Below, one piece after another: positions 1 to 6,521 of a DNA stretch of 9,234 nt. Origin of the DNA: Accumulibacter sp036625275 (lineage in GTDB: Bacteria; Pseudomonadota; Gammaproteobacteria; Burkholderiales; Rhodocyclaceae); NCBI RefSeq assembly GCF_036625275.1, contig NZ_JAZKUD010000123.1:1-9234 (forward strand), written 5' to 3'. The notes below the pieces were generated by a model that saw nothing but the letters and a program-made list of their open reading frames with translations, had not been told where the DNA came from and made no database searches. Numbering within the stretch: position 1 is the first letter of the stretch; every line of letters starts with the position of its first letter. The position numbers and the translations under genes are program-made.

Positions 1-332
1 CCCTGTCGTTGATCAGCGCCGAGCGCGTCACCAACCTCTATGACCTCATGGATGCGGCCTATTGCAGCACCGAGTTGCGCGCGCACAGCAAGAGCCTCGG
101 GCACGTTCCCCTGATCGACCACAACCCACGACGCGGTGAGAAGATCGAATTCTCCCCGGCCGAAGCGATCCGCTACAACGAGCGGAGCGCCGCCGAGCGG
201 AGCAACGCCCGCCTCAAGGATGAGTTCGGTGGCCGGAACATTAGGGTCAAGGGCCACACCAAGGTGATGGCCCACCTGATGTTCGGCCTCCTCGCGCTGT
301 CCGCTGACCAATTGATGCGATTACGACGATGA
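1..332 (+). CDS. DDE transposase, C-terminal part (IS4-like, YREK motif)
   Basis: This is the 3' end of a transposase gene that enters from the left edge; the frame is open back to base 3, so the true start lies outside. A transposase of this type cuts and joins the ends of its own IS. The visible residues carry the signature Y-x2-R-x3-E-x6-K (YNERSAAERSNARLK), which in IS4-type transposases contains the catalytic Glu of the DDE triad. The upstream DLMDAAY motif probably carries the second Asp. The tail (GHTKVMAHLMFGLLALSADQLMRLRR) is hydrophobic, as is common at the C-terminus of these proteins. The gene points toward hsdS, and the IS end appears to lie about 190 bases downstream. The IS subgroup cannot be settled without the missing N-terminal part and the other end of the element. 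Confidence 0.85.
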   Translation, partial: LSLISAERVTNLYDLMDAAYCSTELRAHSKSLGHVPLIDHNPRRGEKIEFSPAEAIRYNERSAAERSNARLKDEFGGRNIRVKGHTKVMAHLMFGLLALSADQLMRLRR

Positions 333-519
333 CCCCAGCCTTCGCTCGCTGAACGCGGTGCATTCGAGGAGTGCAGGAGGGGGTTCGTACCGGATTCCGA
401 AAACTATGCCCTCAGGTTAGCCGCTCAGCCGGACAGGCTTCGCTCGCAACAAAAATCGCTCCCGGAGAGCGAATGCTGCGGCGCAGCAACTCGCACCGGG
501 GGAGTTTTGCAAGAGGCTC
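333..519 (+). mobile_element. Distal non-coding end of the IS, with candidate terminal inverted repeat
   Basis: This is DNA between the transposase stop and the point where hsdS homology begins. It holds two small hairpins: arms at 457-461/467-471 (cgctc/gagcg) and at 474-479/483-488 (tgctgc/gcagca). The outer edge is taken as 519 because the HsdS protein looks native up to the Phe codon at 520-522 and turns into unrelated sequence just after it. The last bases (500-519, ending in gttttgcaagaggctc) are the candidate terminal repeat. The matching left end and target-site duplication lie outside the window, so the boundary is inferred from the break in the protein. Confidence 0.6.
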
Positions 520-1203
520 AAAATAACCCGTATCTGCATCTTGCGGCTGTGCGCTGCAGCCACTCTCGGGGGAACCGACCAACAGATTAGCCAGCGAGCA
601 AATTTGACATTGCTTGGGAGCATGGCTTTGAAGCAGGTTGTCTTTGAACGCTTGCACCACACGGCGCGCGGCATGCAATGCTTTTTCGAGAGCTTCACTG
701 CTTCGCGTCGCAGCGCGCAAAAGCGCCGCGAATCGCCGTTGCTCGTCCATCGGCGGCAGCGCAAACTCAAAATCCGCCAAACTCGTCCAGTTGGTTCTGG
801 GGCTCAGGCTCCCCGCCGAAGTGCCCACAGCATGCTCGAAGAACGCATCGGTCTGGCAAATGAAAGGCAGCAACTCAGGCAGTAGCGCATTGGCATCCTG
901 GCTTTCGAGCACGTAGATGTCGCCCGAGCACACACCGGTGAAATCAGCCATCGCCACCTTTCGCTGATAGGCGCGGCGCTTGCCGAACAGAACCTGCCCC
1001 GGCTTGAAAACGCTGGTGAAGGTCACCCCATCAGCCACTTTGCCCCATCGGCGAATCCGCAGATCACCCGGCTCAAGATGCTCCAGGCCGACAAATCGAT
1101 CAAGGCCATCGGCCAGAGGATCGGCGCAGCGCGCCTTGCACAGACGCACCACGTCGCCGAACTTCACTTTCCGCCAGCCCGACTTCAAACTCTTCTCAGC
1201 CAC
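412..1203 (-). CDS. hsdS: Type I restriction-modification specificity subunit S, truncated by IS
   Basis: HsdS chooses the DNA target of a type I methyltransferase or restriction complex. A GTG start at 1201-1203 is preferred. It overlaps the stop of the upstream gene (GTGGCTGA), and the protein then begins with the usual S-subunit opening (KSGWRKVKFGDVV). An upstream start at 1281 would bury 78 more bases in the neighbouring gene. Of 263 residues, about 10-150 form the first target-recognition domain. About 150-192 form the conserved helical spacer (LPPMDEQRRFAALLRA through VVQAFKDNLLQ). Residues 200-228 (LLVGSPESGCSAQ, then DTGYF) begin a second recognition domain. The last 35 residues, from the Glu codon at 517-519, are encoded by IS DNA. 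A full S subunit is usually around 400 residues, so most of the second domain and the final spacer are missing. It may be dead, or act as a half-S that pairs with itself. Confidence 0.85.
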   Translation of the reverse strand: MAEKSLKSGWRKVKFGDVVRLCKARCADPLADGLDRFVGLEHLEPGDLRIRRWGKVADGVTFTSVFKPGQVLFGKRRAYQRKVAMADFTGVCSGDIYVLESQDANALLPELLPFICQTDAFFEHAVGTSAGSLSPRTNWTSLADFEFALPPMDEQRRFAALLRAATRSSEALEKALHAARRVVQAFKDNLLQSHAPKQCQICSLANLLVGSPESGCSAQPQDADTGYFEPLAKLPRCELLRRSIRSPGAIFVASEACPAERLT

Positions 1204-2821
1204 GGCCGAGCTCGCTTCGCAGCGTATAGGCTTGCCGCGGATGATTCGGGTTCTCGGGGAAACGCAGCGCCAACTGGCCATCTCTTACCATCGGAATCAG
1301 GTGTTTGTTGCGCAGATAATGGCGGTCGCGCTGGAGCAAGGTTGCAAGCTCGTCTGCCGTCAGTGCTTGCCAGGCGCACAGACTGAGAATGCCGCTGCGC
1401 AGGGCTTGCGAGGGAACGCGGCCTTTCAAGGTTGCAAGCAGGGTTGCAAGCTCGAAGGGCAAGGTTGCAAGCGGGTCGCCTCGCAACTGGTGACTATCCG
1501 GTTCGCGCTGGTGACTTTGACCCGCAGAGTCGCCACTTTGAGGCTTCACAAGCTCGGCAGCCTGCCCCTCGATCACCGGCAATCGCAAAATCGTCGTAAA
1601 GGTGCCCGACTGCCGATCGGAAATGAACTCGGGCGGCGGACAGCCGTAGTCCTCGCAGACACGCCGGATCGTGCGGATGCCGCTGCCCTTGGCCTCGGCG
1701 ATTTCCACATCGCGGAATACCGACGCCAGAATCGGGTTGCGCTGTGCCGGGCCGGCTCTGCCGAGTTCCGATACCGGCTTGAGCGAGTAGCCGGTATTGA
1801 TGAATTCGATGCGGTCGCTGTAGCGCACCACGATGGTCGGCTGGTTGAAGCGGTAGCTGCGGTGGATGATGGCGTTGGCCAGCGCTTCGCGAAAGGCTTT
1901 GCGCGGCACCAGCGGTTCCTGCAGGCTTTGCATCGAGTCGGGCGGCAGGTAGAAGCCCTTCGGCAAGTCGTCTTCGATGGCGGCAGCAATCTGGCGAAAG
2001 GTCAAAAGTGCGCCCTTGCGCACGTCCAGCGTGGCGGCAAAGCGACGCTCGGGATCGGTGACCCATTCGGTGCCGACCACCCGCACATACGAGACTTCCG
2101 CGGTGGTGAAGCGTCGGCGCAGCGTCAGTGGTTTGCCGAACAGCAACACGCCGGCCACCGTGGGCTTCAGTTCACCCTTGATCCGACGGGCGGCCAGCAA
2201 GGCTTCGAGCAAGTCTTCGTCCGGGTAGCTCAGTTCCTCGGCCTGGGGATTGACAAGAGTGCGCAGGCGGCGATATTCGGCGATGGCGGCAGGATCGAGC
2301 TCTTCGATGTCGCAATCGTCTGCGACCTTGGCATCGAAACCCGGCTGAGGCTCGTCTACCTGGCGCAAGGCCCACAGGTCCTCGTCTGTACAACGCTGGT
2401 CGGTGGTTCCGATGCGCCGGAAGGCCCCCCTTGGCAATCCAGTGGCTTGCAGGTAGACGGGCTTGTCGGCGGTGGCCACTTCCGGCACAAAAACCACCAG
2501 TACGGTTTGCCCGTCCACGTGATCGACCCGGATTTGCGGTCGCAGAGAAACATTCAGCATCGTTGCGCATTGGCTGGCCAGATCGGACTGAAGCTTGTCC
2601 GGGTCGGCTAGGCCGACGGCGCGGTACCGGACCTTGCCAGTGCTGGCGACGCGCTCGACACCCAGCAGCAGATAGCCACCACCGAGGCCGGGTTCATTGG
2701 CAAAGGCAATCACGGTCTCCAGCAGGGATTTCCCCGCTTCGCTGGCACGCTTGGCTTCGATGCCCGGCGACTCGTCGACCAGGTTGAGTTCACGCAGCAA
2801 CTCGACGGCAGAGCGCATCAT
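1196..2821 (-). CDS. AlbA_2 / GHKL ATPase-like protein (RecG-like, Schlafen-type)
   Basis: This 541-residue protein belongs to the group often annotated as putative ATP-dependent helicase RecG-related or AlbA_2-domain protein; it has no helicase motifs. The AlbA_2 putative nucleic-acid-binding domain covers about 16-130 (ESPGIEAKRA, ETVIAFANEPG, GGYLLLGV). A GHKL-type ATP-binding module covers about 300-415: REALANAIIHRSYR at 311-324 resembles the N-box, DRIEFINTG at 336-344 the G1 region, and GSGIRTI at 379-385 the G2 region. A linker with repeated LATL units (451-465) leads to a probable winged helix (about 470-535). The start at 2821 is chosen because ATGATG there overlaps the hsdM stop by ATGA; an upstream in-frame Met at 2902 would lie inside hsdM. 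Such genes often sit inside type I systems, but their job there is unclear to me; regulation or a defence accessory role is inference. Confidence 0.85.
   Translation of the reverse strand: MMRSAVELLRELNLVDESPGIEAKRASEAGKSLLETVIAFANEPGLGGGYLLLGVERVASTGKVRYRAVGLADPDKLQSDLASQCATMLNVSLRPQIRVDHVDGQTVLVVFVPEVATADKPVYLQATGLPRGAFRRIGTTDQRCTDEDLWALRQVDEPQPGFDAKVADDCDIEELDPAAIAEYRRLRTLVNPQAEELSYPDEDLLEALLAARRIKGELKPTVAGVLLFGKPLTLRRRFTTAEVSYVRVVGTEWVTDPERRFAATLDVRKGALLTFRQIAAAIEDDLPKGFYLPPDSMQSLQEPLVPRKAFREALANAIIHRSYRFNQPTIVVRYSDRIEFINTGYSLKPVSELGRAGPAQRNPILASVFRDVEIAEAKGSGIRTIRRVCEDYGCPPPEFISDRQSGTFTTILRLPVIEGQAAELVKPQSGDSAGQSHQREPDSHQLRGDPLATLPFELATLLATLKGRVPSQALRSGILSLCAWQALTADELATLLQRDRHYLRNKHLIPMVRDGQLALRFPENPNHPRQAYTLRSELGRG
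1341..1471. repeat. Four copies of gttgcaag within the AlbA/GHKL gene
   Basis: Identical octamers (plus strand) lie at 1341-1348, 1431-1438, 1443-1450 and 1464-1471, most with aag or aa before them. On the coding strand they encode parts of LATL units in the linker and in ADELATLLQ. The spacings between neighbouring copies are multiples of three (90, 12, 21), as expected of a protein-level repeat. Confidence 0.6.
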
Positions 2822-4332
2822 GACGGTGTTTCCGTGAGGCTGTCGAGCGTCTCCACCAGGGCGTCCATCTGCTGCCAGAATTCCCGGCCATCGCTCTGCC
2901 ACTTCTCCCAGGTCGCCTGCAAGGTCACCGGCTGCCCCGCACCCTCAGTGATTGCCGCCGCTTTCTTCACATACAGCGGAATCGAGAGATTACCGGCGTT
3001 GGCGATGATTTCCGCCACGCTGGCTACCTTGGCAAAACCCGCCACGTCGGCAAAGGCTTCGTACGCTTCCAGGATGCGTTGCTGATGCTCTTGCTTCAGG
3101 AAGCTCTGTGCCCGTTCCCGCGTCACCGCATGCAGGGCATCGATGAACAGCACCTTGCCCTTGCGCGTTGCGGGTTTGCTCCGGTTGCAGACCACGATGC
3201 AGGCTTCCATCGGCGAGTTGTAGAAGAGGTTCGGACCAAGGCCGATCACTGCTTCGACCCAGTCCTGCTCGACCATCCTGGTGCGCATGCCTTGTTCTTC
3301 GTTACGGAACAGCACGCCATGGGGCCAGAGGACGGCGCAGCGGCCTTTGCTGCTTAGGCTGGCCAGGATGTGCTGCTGGAAGGCATAGTCGGCCCGCCCT
3401 TGCGGCGGCGTTCCGAGAAAGTTGCGCCCCCACTTGTCCCTTTCCCACGCCGTGCGATCCCACTGCTTGATCGAATAGGGCGGATTGGCGAGAACCACGT
3501 CAAACTGGCGCAGCCCGTCGCCCTCGATATGCCTGGGATCGGCCAGCGTGTCGCCCCGGATGATCTGGAAGTCTTCGACGCCATGCAGGAACAGGTTCAT
3601 GCGGGCGATGCCGGAAGTGATGAGGTTGCGCTCCTGTCCGTAGAGCTTGAGGGTGCGGTACTCACCACCGCTACGCTTCACCTCGACCAGTGCCGAAATG
3701 AGCATGCCGCCGGTGCCGCAGGTGGGATCGTAGATCGATTCGCCGGCCTGCGGCGCGAGCAGCTGCGTCATCAGATGGACGACCGTTCGGTTGGTGTAGA
3801 ACTCGGCGGCGGTGTGGCCGGAGTCGTCGGCAAACTTCTTGATCAGAAACTCGTAGGCGTTGCCGAGTTCGTCTTCGGGCACGTTGCTCACCGAGAGTAT
3901 CTGGGTCGAGAAGTGCTCGATGAGGTTCTTGAGGGTCTCGTCGGGCAGGCGCTCACGGTTGGTCCAGGGGGAATCGCCGAAGATGCCGGCAAGAAGATCC
4001 GGATTGGCTGCTTCCAGTTGCCGCAGTGCGGTCTGAATCGCCAGCCCGACATTCTTCGGTTTCTGCCTGACATCATTCCAGTGTGCCCCTTCGGGAATCT
4101 GGAAGCGGTGATTCTCGGCAAACTGGGCGTAGGAGAGATCGCCGGCGCTATCGGCCAGGGCGGCCTGGTACTCCTCGTCCCAGATATCGGAGACCCGCTT
4201 GAAGAAGAGCAACGGGAAGATGAACTGCTTGTAGTCGCCGGCGTCGATCAGGCCGCGCAGGAGCACGGCGGCACCCCAGAGGTAGGATTCGAGTTCTTGC
4301 TGGGTGATGCCGGGTTTAGGTTGATGGCTCAT
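2818..4332 (-). CDS. hsdM: Type I DNA methyltransferase subunit M (second copy)
   Basis: This 504-residue protein is an N6-adenine methyltransferase subunit; with HsdS it methylates the target using S-adenosylmethionine. An N-terminal helical HsdM domain (ELESYLWGAAVLLRG, FPLLFFKRVSDIWDEEY) is followed by the catalytic domain. That domain has motif I DPTCGTGG at 202-209 for cofactor binding and motif IV NPPY at 283-286 for the target base. Length and order are normal, and no frameshift is seen. The start at 4332 (MSHQPKPG) is preferred over 4389 because it gives an ATGA overlap with the preceding hsdM. The stop overlaps the next start in the same way. By eye it is about half identical to the first copy over the first 290 residues, so it is an old paralogue and not a recent duplication. 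AEFYTNRTVV replaces GEFYTPRSIV of the first copy. Confidence 0.93.
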   Translation of the reverse strand: MSHQPKPGITQQELESYLWGAAVLLRGLIDAGDYKQFIFPLLFFKRVSDIWDEEYQAALADSAGDLSYAQFAENHRFQIPEGAHWNDVRQKPKNVGLAIQTALRQLEAANPDLLAGIFGDSPWTNRERLPDETLKNLIEHFSTQILSVSNVPEDELGNAYEFLIKKFADDSGHTAAEFYTNRTVVHLMTQLLAPQAGESIYDPTCGTGGMLISALVEVKRSGGEYRTLKLYGQERNLITSGIARMNLFLHGVEDFQIIRGDTLADPRHIEGDGLRQFDVVLANPPYSIKQWDRTAWERDKWGRNFLGTPPQGRADYAFQQHILASLSSKGRCAVLWPHGVLFRNEEQGMRTRMVEQDWVEAVIGLGPNLFYNSPMEACIVVCNRSKPATRKGKVLFIDALHAVTRERAQSFLKQEHQQRILEAYEAFADVAGFAKVASVAEIIANAGNLSIPLYVKKAAAITEGAGQPVTLQATWEKWQSDGREFWQQMDALVETLDSLTETPS

Positions 4333-5831
4333 TGCAACCAGCCTCCCTCGACCATGACCTTGGCTAGCCGACTCTCGGCTTCCCGGCAACGGCTGAGCGC
4401 CGCCTTGAAAGCGGCAATGGCTTCCGGCAAGGGCGGTATGTCCTCCTGCAAGGGCGGCAGCACGTAACGCGAAATGTTGAGCGTCCAGTCCTCGGACTGG
4501 ATCTCATCGAGGCTGACGATGCGAACAGCGTCTTGCACGTCCTCGAACTTCTCGAACCAACCCTGGATCGTAAGCGCGTGCTCAGGTTCCAGATAGTTCT
4601 GTGCCCGACCACGCCGGAAAAGGCGGGACGCGTCGACGATCATGACCTTTTTGCGCCGTTCACCGGGCTTTTTCTTGCGCAGCACGAGAATGCAGGCGGC
4701 AAGGCCAGTGCCGTAGAAAAGATTGGGGGCCAGACCGATGACTGCCTCGATCAAGTCCATCTCCAGCAGTTTCTGGCGAATGGTACCTTCTGTCCCTTTG
4801 CGGAACAGCGCCCCCTGCGGCAGGACCACGGCCATGCGCCCGGTGACTTCCGCCATGGATTTGACCATGTGTTGAACCCAGGCGAAGTCGCCGGAACTCG
4901 ACGGCGGCAAGCCTGCAAAGTTGCGACCGAAAGGATCGTTGAGCCAGACTTCCTCACCCCATTTCTCAAGCGAGAACGGTGGATTGGCGAGTACGCAGTC
5001 GAACCCGGCCAGGCGGTCGCCCTCAAAGAAGACCGGGTTGCGCAGGGTATCACCACGCACGATCTGGAAGTCTTCGATGCCGTGCAGGAACAGGTTCATG
5101 CGGGCGATGGACGAAGTGGTGAGGTTTTTCTCCTGCCCGAAGAGTTTGCCCCACAACCGCTTCACATCGCCGTGCCTGTCCTTCACGTGCTGAACGGCAG
5201 CGAGCAGCATGCCGCCGGTGCCGCAAGCCGGGTCGTAGATGGTCTCGCCTTCGCGGGGGTCCAGCATCTCGATCATCAAGCGGACGATGCTGCGCGGGGT
5301 GTAGAACTCGCCTGCCTTCTTGTTGGTGGCGTCGGCAAACTTCTTGATCAGGTATTCGTAAGCGTCGCCGACCACGTCGCTGGCGACGTTTTCATTGCCG
5401 AAGGAAAGCCGGGAGAAGTGTTCGATCAGGTCCTTGAGCAGGGCGTCGGACAGCCGATCCTTGTTGGTCCATTGGGCATCGCCGAAAACGCCGTAGAGGG
5501 TGTCGGGGTTGGCCTTCTCGATCTCGCGCATGGCCCGCTGCAGGGCATTGCCGACGTTGGTGGCGACGACCCGCACTTCGTTCCAGTGGCAGCCGTCCGG
5601 AATCTGGAAGCGGTGAGACTCGGGGAACCAGGCCAGTTCGGCGTCACCGGTATCGGCGACGATCTCGTCGTACTCCTCGTCCCAGACATCGCAGATGCGT
5701 TTGAGGAACAGCAAGGGGAAGATGTAGGTCTTGAAATCGGCCGCATCAACCGGGCCGCGCAGGATGTTGGCAGACTCCCAGAGGTGGGATTCGAGTTGCT
5801 CGACGGTAACTGTCTGCTTCTGCGCCATCAT
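4329..5831 (-). CDS. hsdM: Type I DNA methyltransferase subunit M (first copy)
   Basis: This 500-residue N6-adenine methyltransferase subunit is the first gene of the operon. It has the N-terminal HsdM domain (QLESHLWESANILRG, FPLLFLKRICDVWDEEY), then the catalytic domain with DPACGTGG at 200-207, GEFYTPRSIVRLM at 174-186 and NPPF at 283-286. The C-terminal part carries the usual AVIGLAPNLFYGTG stretch. It looks intact. Two adjacent ATG codons (5829-5831 and 5826-5828) could each start it. There is no good Shine-Dalgarno sequence, and both start codons lie in the 3' arm of an inverted repeat. The stop TGA overlaps the ATG of the second hsdM. With two different M proteins and one S, the complex could hold a mixed M1-M2 pair; that is inference. 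Confidence 0.93.
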   Translation of the reverse strand: MMAQKQTVTVEQLESHLWESANILRGPVDAADFKTYIFPLLFLKRICDVWDEEYDEIVADTGDAELAWFPESHRFQIPDGCHWNEVRVVATNVGNALQRAMREIEKANPDTLYGVFGDAQWTNKDRLSDALLKDLIEHFSRLSFGNENVASDVVGDAYEYLIKKFADATNKKAGEFYTPRSIVRLMIEMLDPREGETIYDPACGTGGMLLAAVQHVKDRHGDVKRLWGKLFGQEKNLTTSSIARMNLFLHGIEDFQIVRGDTLRNPVFFEGDRLAGFDCVLANPPFSLEKWGEEVWLNDPFGRNFAGLPPSSSGDFAWVQHMVKSMAEVTGRMAVVLPQGALFRKGTEGTIRQKLLEMDLIEAVIGLAPNLFYGTGLAACILVLRKKKPGERRKKVMIVDASRLFRRGRAQNYLEPEHALTIQGWFEKFEDVQDAVRIVSLDEIQSEDWTLNISRYVLPPLQEDIPPLPEAIAAFKAALSRCREAESRLAKVMVEGGWLQ

Positions 5832-5949
5832 TCGCCATTGGTTGTTCTCGTGATGGCGCCATTATCCCATTACAAAGGCGTACCAGATGAGCCGCATTTC
5901 GCGCTGGCGTACCTCGCGGAACGAAAGCATACGCCATCGCGAAAACCAT
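5746..5949 (-). CDS. Possible leader ORF overlapping the hsdM start
   Basis: This 67-codon ORF starts at ATG 5947-5949, with a perfect AGGAGG at 5957-5962 spaced 7 nt away, a far better ribosome site than that of hsdM itself. It begins MVFAMAYAFVPRGTPARN and ends in CQHPARPG, with no family I recognise. The last 86 bases overlap hsdM copy 1 in another frame, so that part is forced by hsdM coding. It may be a leader whose translation opens the hairpin over the hsdM start, or a chance ORF. Confidence is low because only the ribosome site argues for it. Confidence 0.25.
   Translation of the reverse strand: MVFAMAYAFVPRGTPARNAAHLVRLCNGIMAPSREQPMANDGAEADSYRRATRIPPLGVCQHPARPG
5822..5859 (-). promoter_or_regulatory. 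Inverted repeat covering the hsdM start codons
   Basis: The transcript would read GCGCCAUCA, then a 20-nt loop, then UGAUGGCGC: a perfect 9-bp stem with arms at 5851-5859 and 5822-5830. Both candidate AUG codons of hsdM copy 1 fall on the downstream arm. The same DNA also contains the 10-bp palindrome atggcgccat at 5853-5862. It could be an RNA hairpin that limits translation or a protein operator for self-control of the modification genes. The sequence supports the repeat; its function is inferred. Confidence 0.45.
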
Positions 5950-6123
5950 CCAAGCTCCTCCTGAAGCGCTTTGAAAACAACCGCTTGAAAAACCGTACCA
6001 AATTGGCGAAGTCAGGAGGTTTACACGAAAGACGCCGCAAAACATTGCGTTGAGCGGGGTCTCTGTTTCTGCTGCAGGGAGTTTACAGCCAGTGTCCTGG
6101 GCCAGGGCTGCGCCGTCCCGGCA
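5832..6123 (-). other. Leader/intergenic region upstream of the hsdM operon
   Basis: These 292 bases have no confident gene. They contain the hairpin arm and the leader ORF start described separately. Part is AT-richer than the surroundings (about 5940-6045). Two imperfect copies of a motif around gtaaac (minus strand) lie at about 6011-6027 and 6073-6089. The hsdM operon promoter is probably here or just upstream, but I cannot assign a convincing -35/-10 pair. A GATAAT at 5861-5866 lacks a suitably spaced partner. Confidence 0.4.
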
Positions 6124-6521
6124 CTAGGTCGTCGGAACTTCGTCGGTGCGCACCAGAAAGCTCTTGAGGATGCTCGGTCAGAAGGTGGTGACCATCGCGA
6201 CGTCGGCAGCGTCGCGGCCGCGTGCAATGAGGACGCGCCCGATGCGAGGAACGTTGTTGCGGGCGTCGAAGGTATGCCATCGGCCGCCGAGATACACGTC
6301 GAACCGTCGGCAAAGATACGGATATCGCCACGCGGTGCGACGATTCGCCTACACCAGTTGCCGAAGCCGTCGCGATAGGCAACCAGCAGTACCGCTGGAT
6401 CCGTCAGCACGTGATCAGGCGCCATGACGTCGTTCATCCGCGAGTAATGGATCTTGAGCGTGAGGATCATCGGGGTCGGCTGCTCGCACTCGTAGACGAT
6501 GTCATAGCCGCAAGAGCTCAC
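6124..6521 (-). pseudogene. Transglutaminase-like cysteine protease, decayed (anbu partner)
   Basis: This is a remnant of the transglutaminase-like protein commonly encoded beside Anbu. It starts at GTG 6519-6521, overlapping the anbu stop as GTGA. The first 73 residues match the family's N-terminal beta domain (GYDIVYECEQPTPMILTLKI, then YRDGFGNWCRRIVAP). At about 6300-6303 the homology jumps to the C-terminal end of the family in a different frame: VYLGGRWHTFDARNNVPRIG, then RGRDAADVAMVTTF. In that frame a TGA at 6178-6180 interrupts before SILKSFLVRTDEVPTT and the stop at 6124-6126. The missing middle, which I estimate at 140-150 codons, would carry the catalytic Cys and the His; only the Asp-containing FDAR remains. 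One deletion, one frame change and one nonsense codon make it non-functional. Confidence 0.8.

Noticed and set aside
1341..1471. gttgcaag repeats as a CRISPR array
   Set aside because: Units are only 8 bases, spacing is irregular, and they encode repeated LATL residues in a real protein.
980..2611. 543-codon plus-strand ORF
   Set aside because: It is antisense to hsdS and the AlbA/GHKL gene, shows no recognisable domain, and is a GC-rich shadow of real genes with clear motifs.
2822..2902. Longer start for the AlbA/GHKL protein at 2902
   Set aside because: The extra 27 residues would lie inside hsdM and are not like the family; the ATGA overlap start is better.
4333..4389. Longer start for the second hsdM at 4389
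   Set aside because: The extra 19 residues overlap the first hsdM and lack family similarity; MSHQPKPG at 4332 fits the operon pattern.
3370..4467. 365-codon plus-strand ORF
   Set aside because: Shadow of the second hsdM.
5861..5875. GATAAT with TTGTAA as an hsdM promoter
   Set aside because: The two elements are only 3 bases apart, so they cannot form a -35/-10 pair.
4533..6053. 506-codon plus-strand ORF
   Set aside because: It mirrors the first hsdM on the opposite strand; the hsdM motifs are unmistakable and this frame has none.
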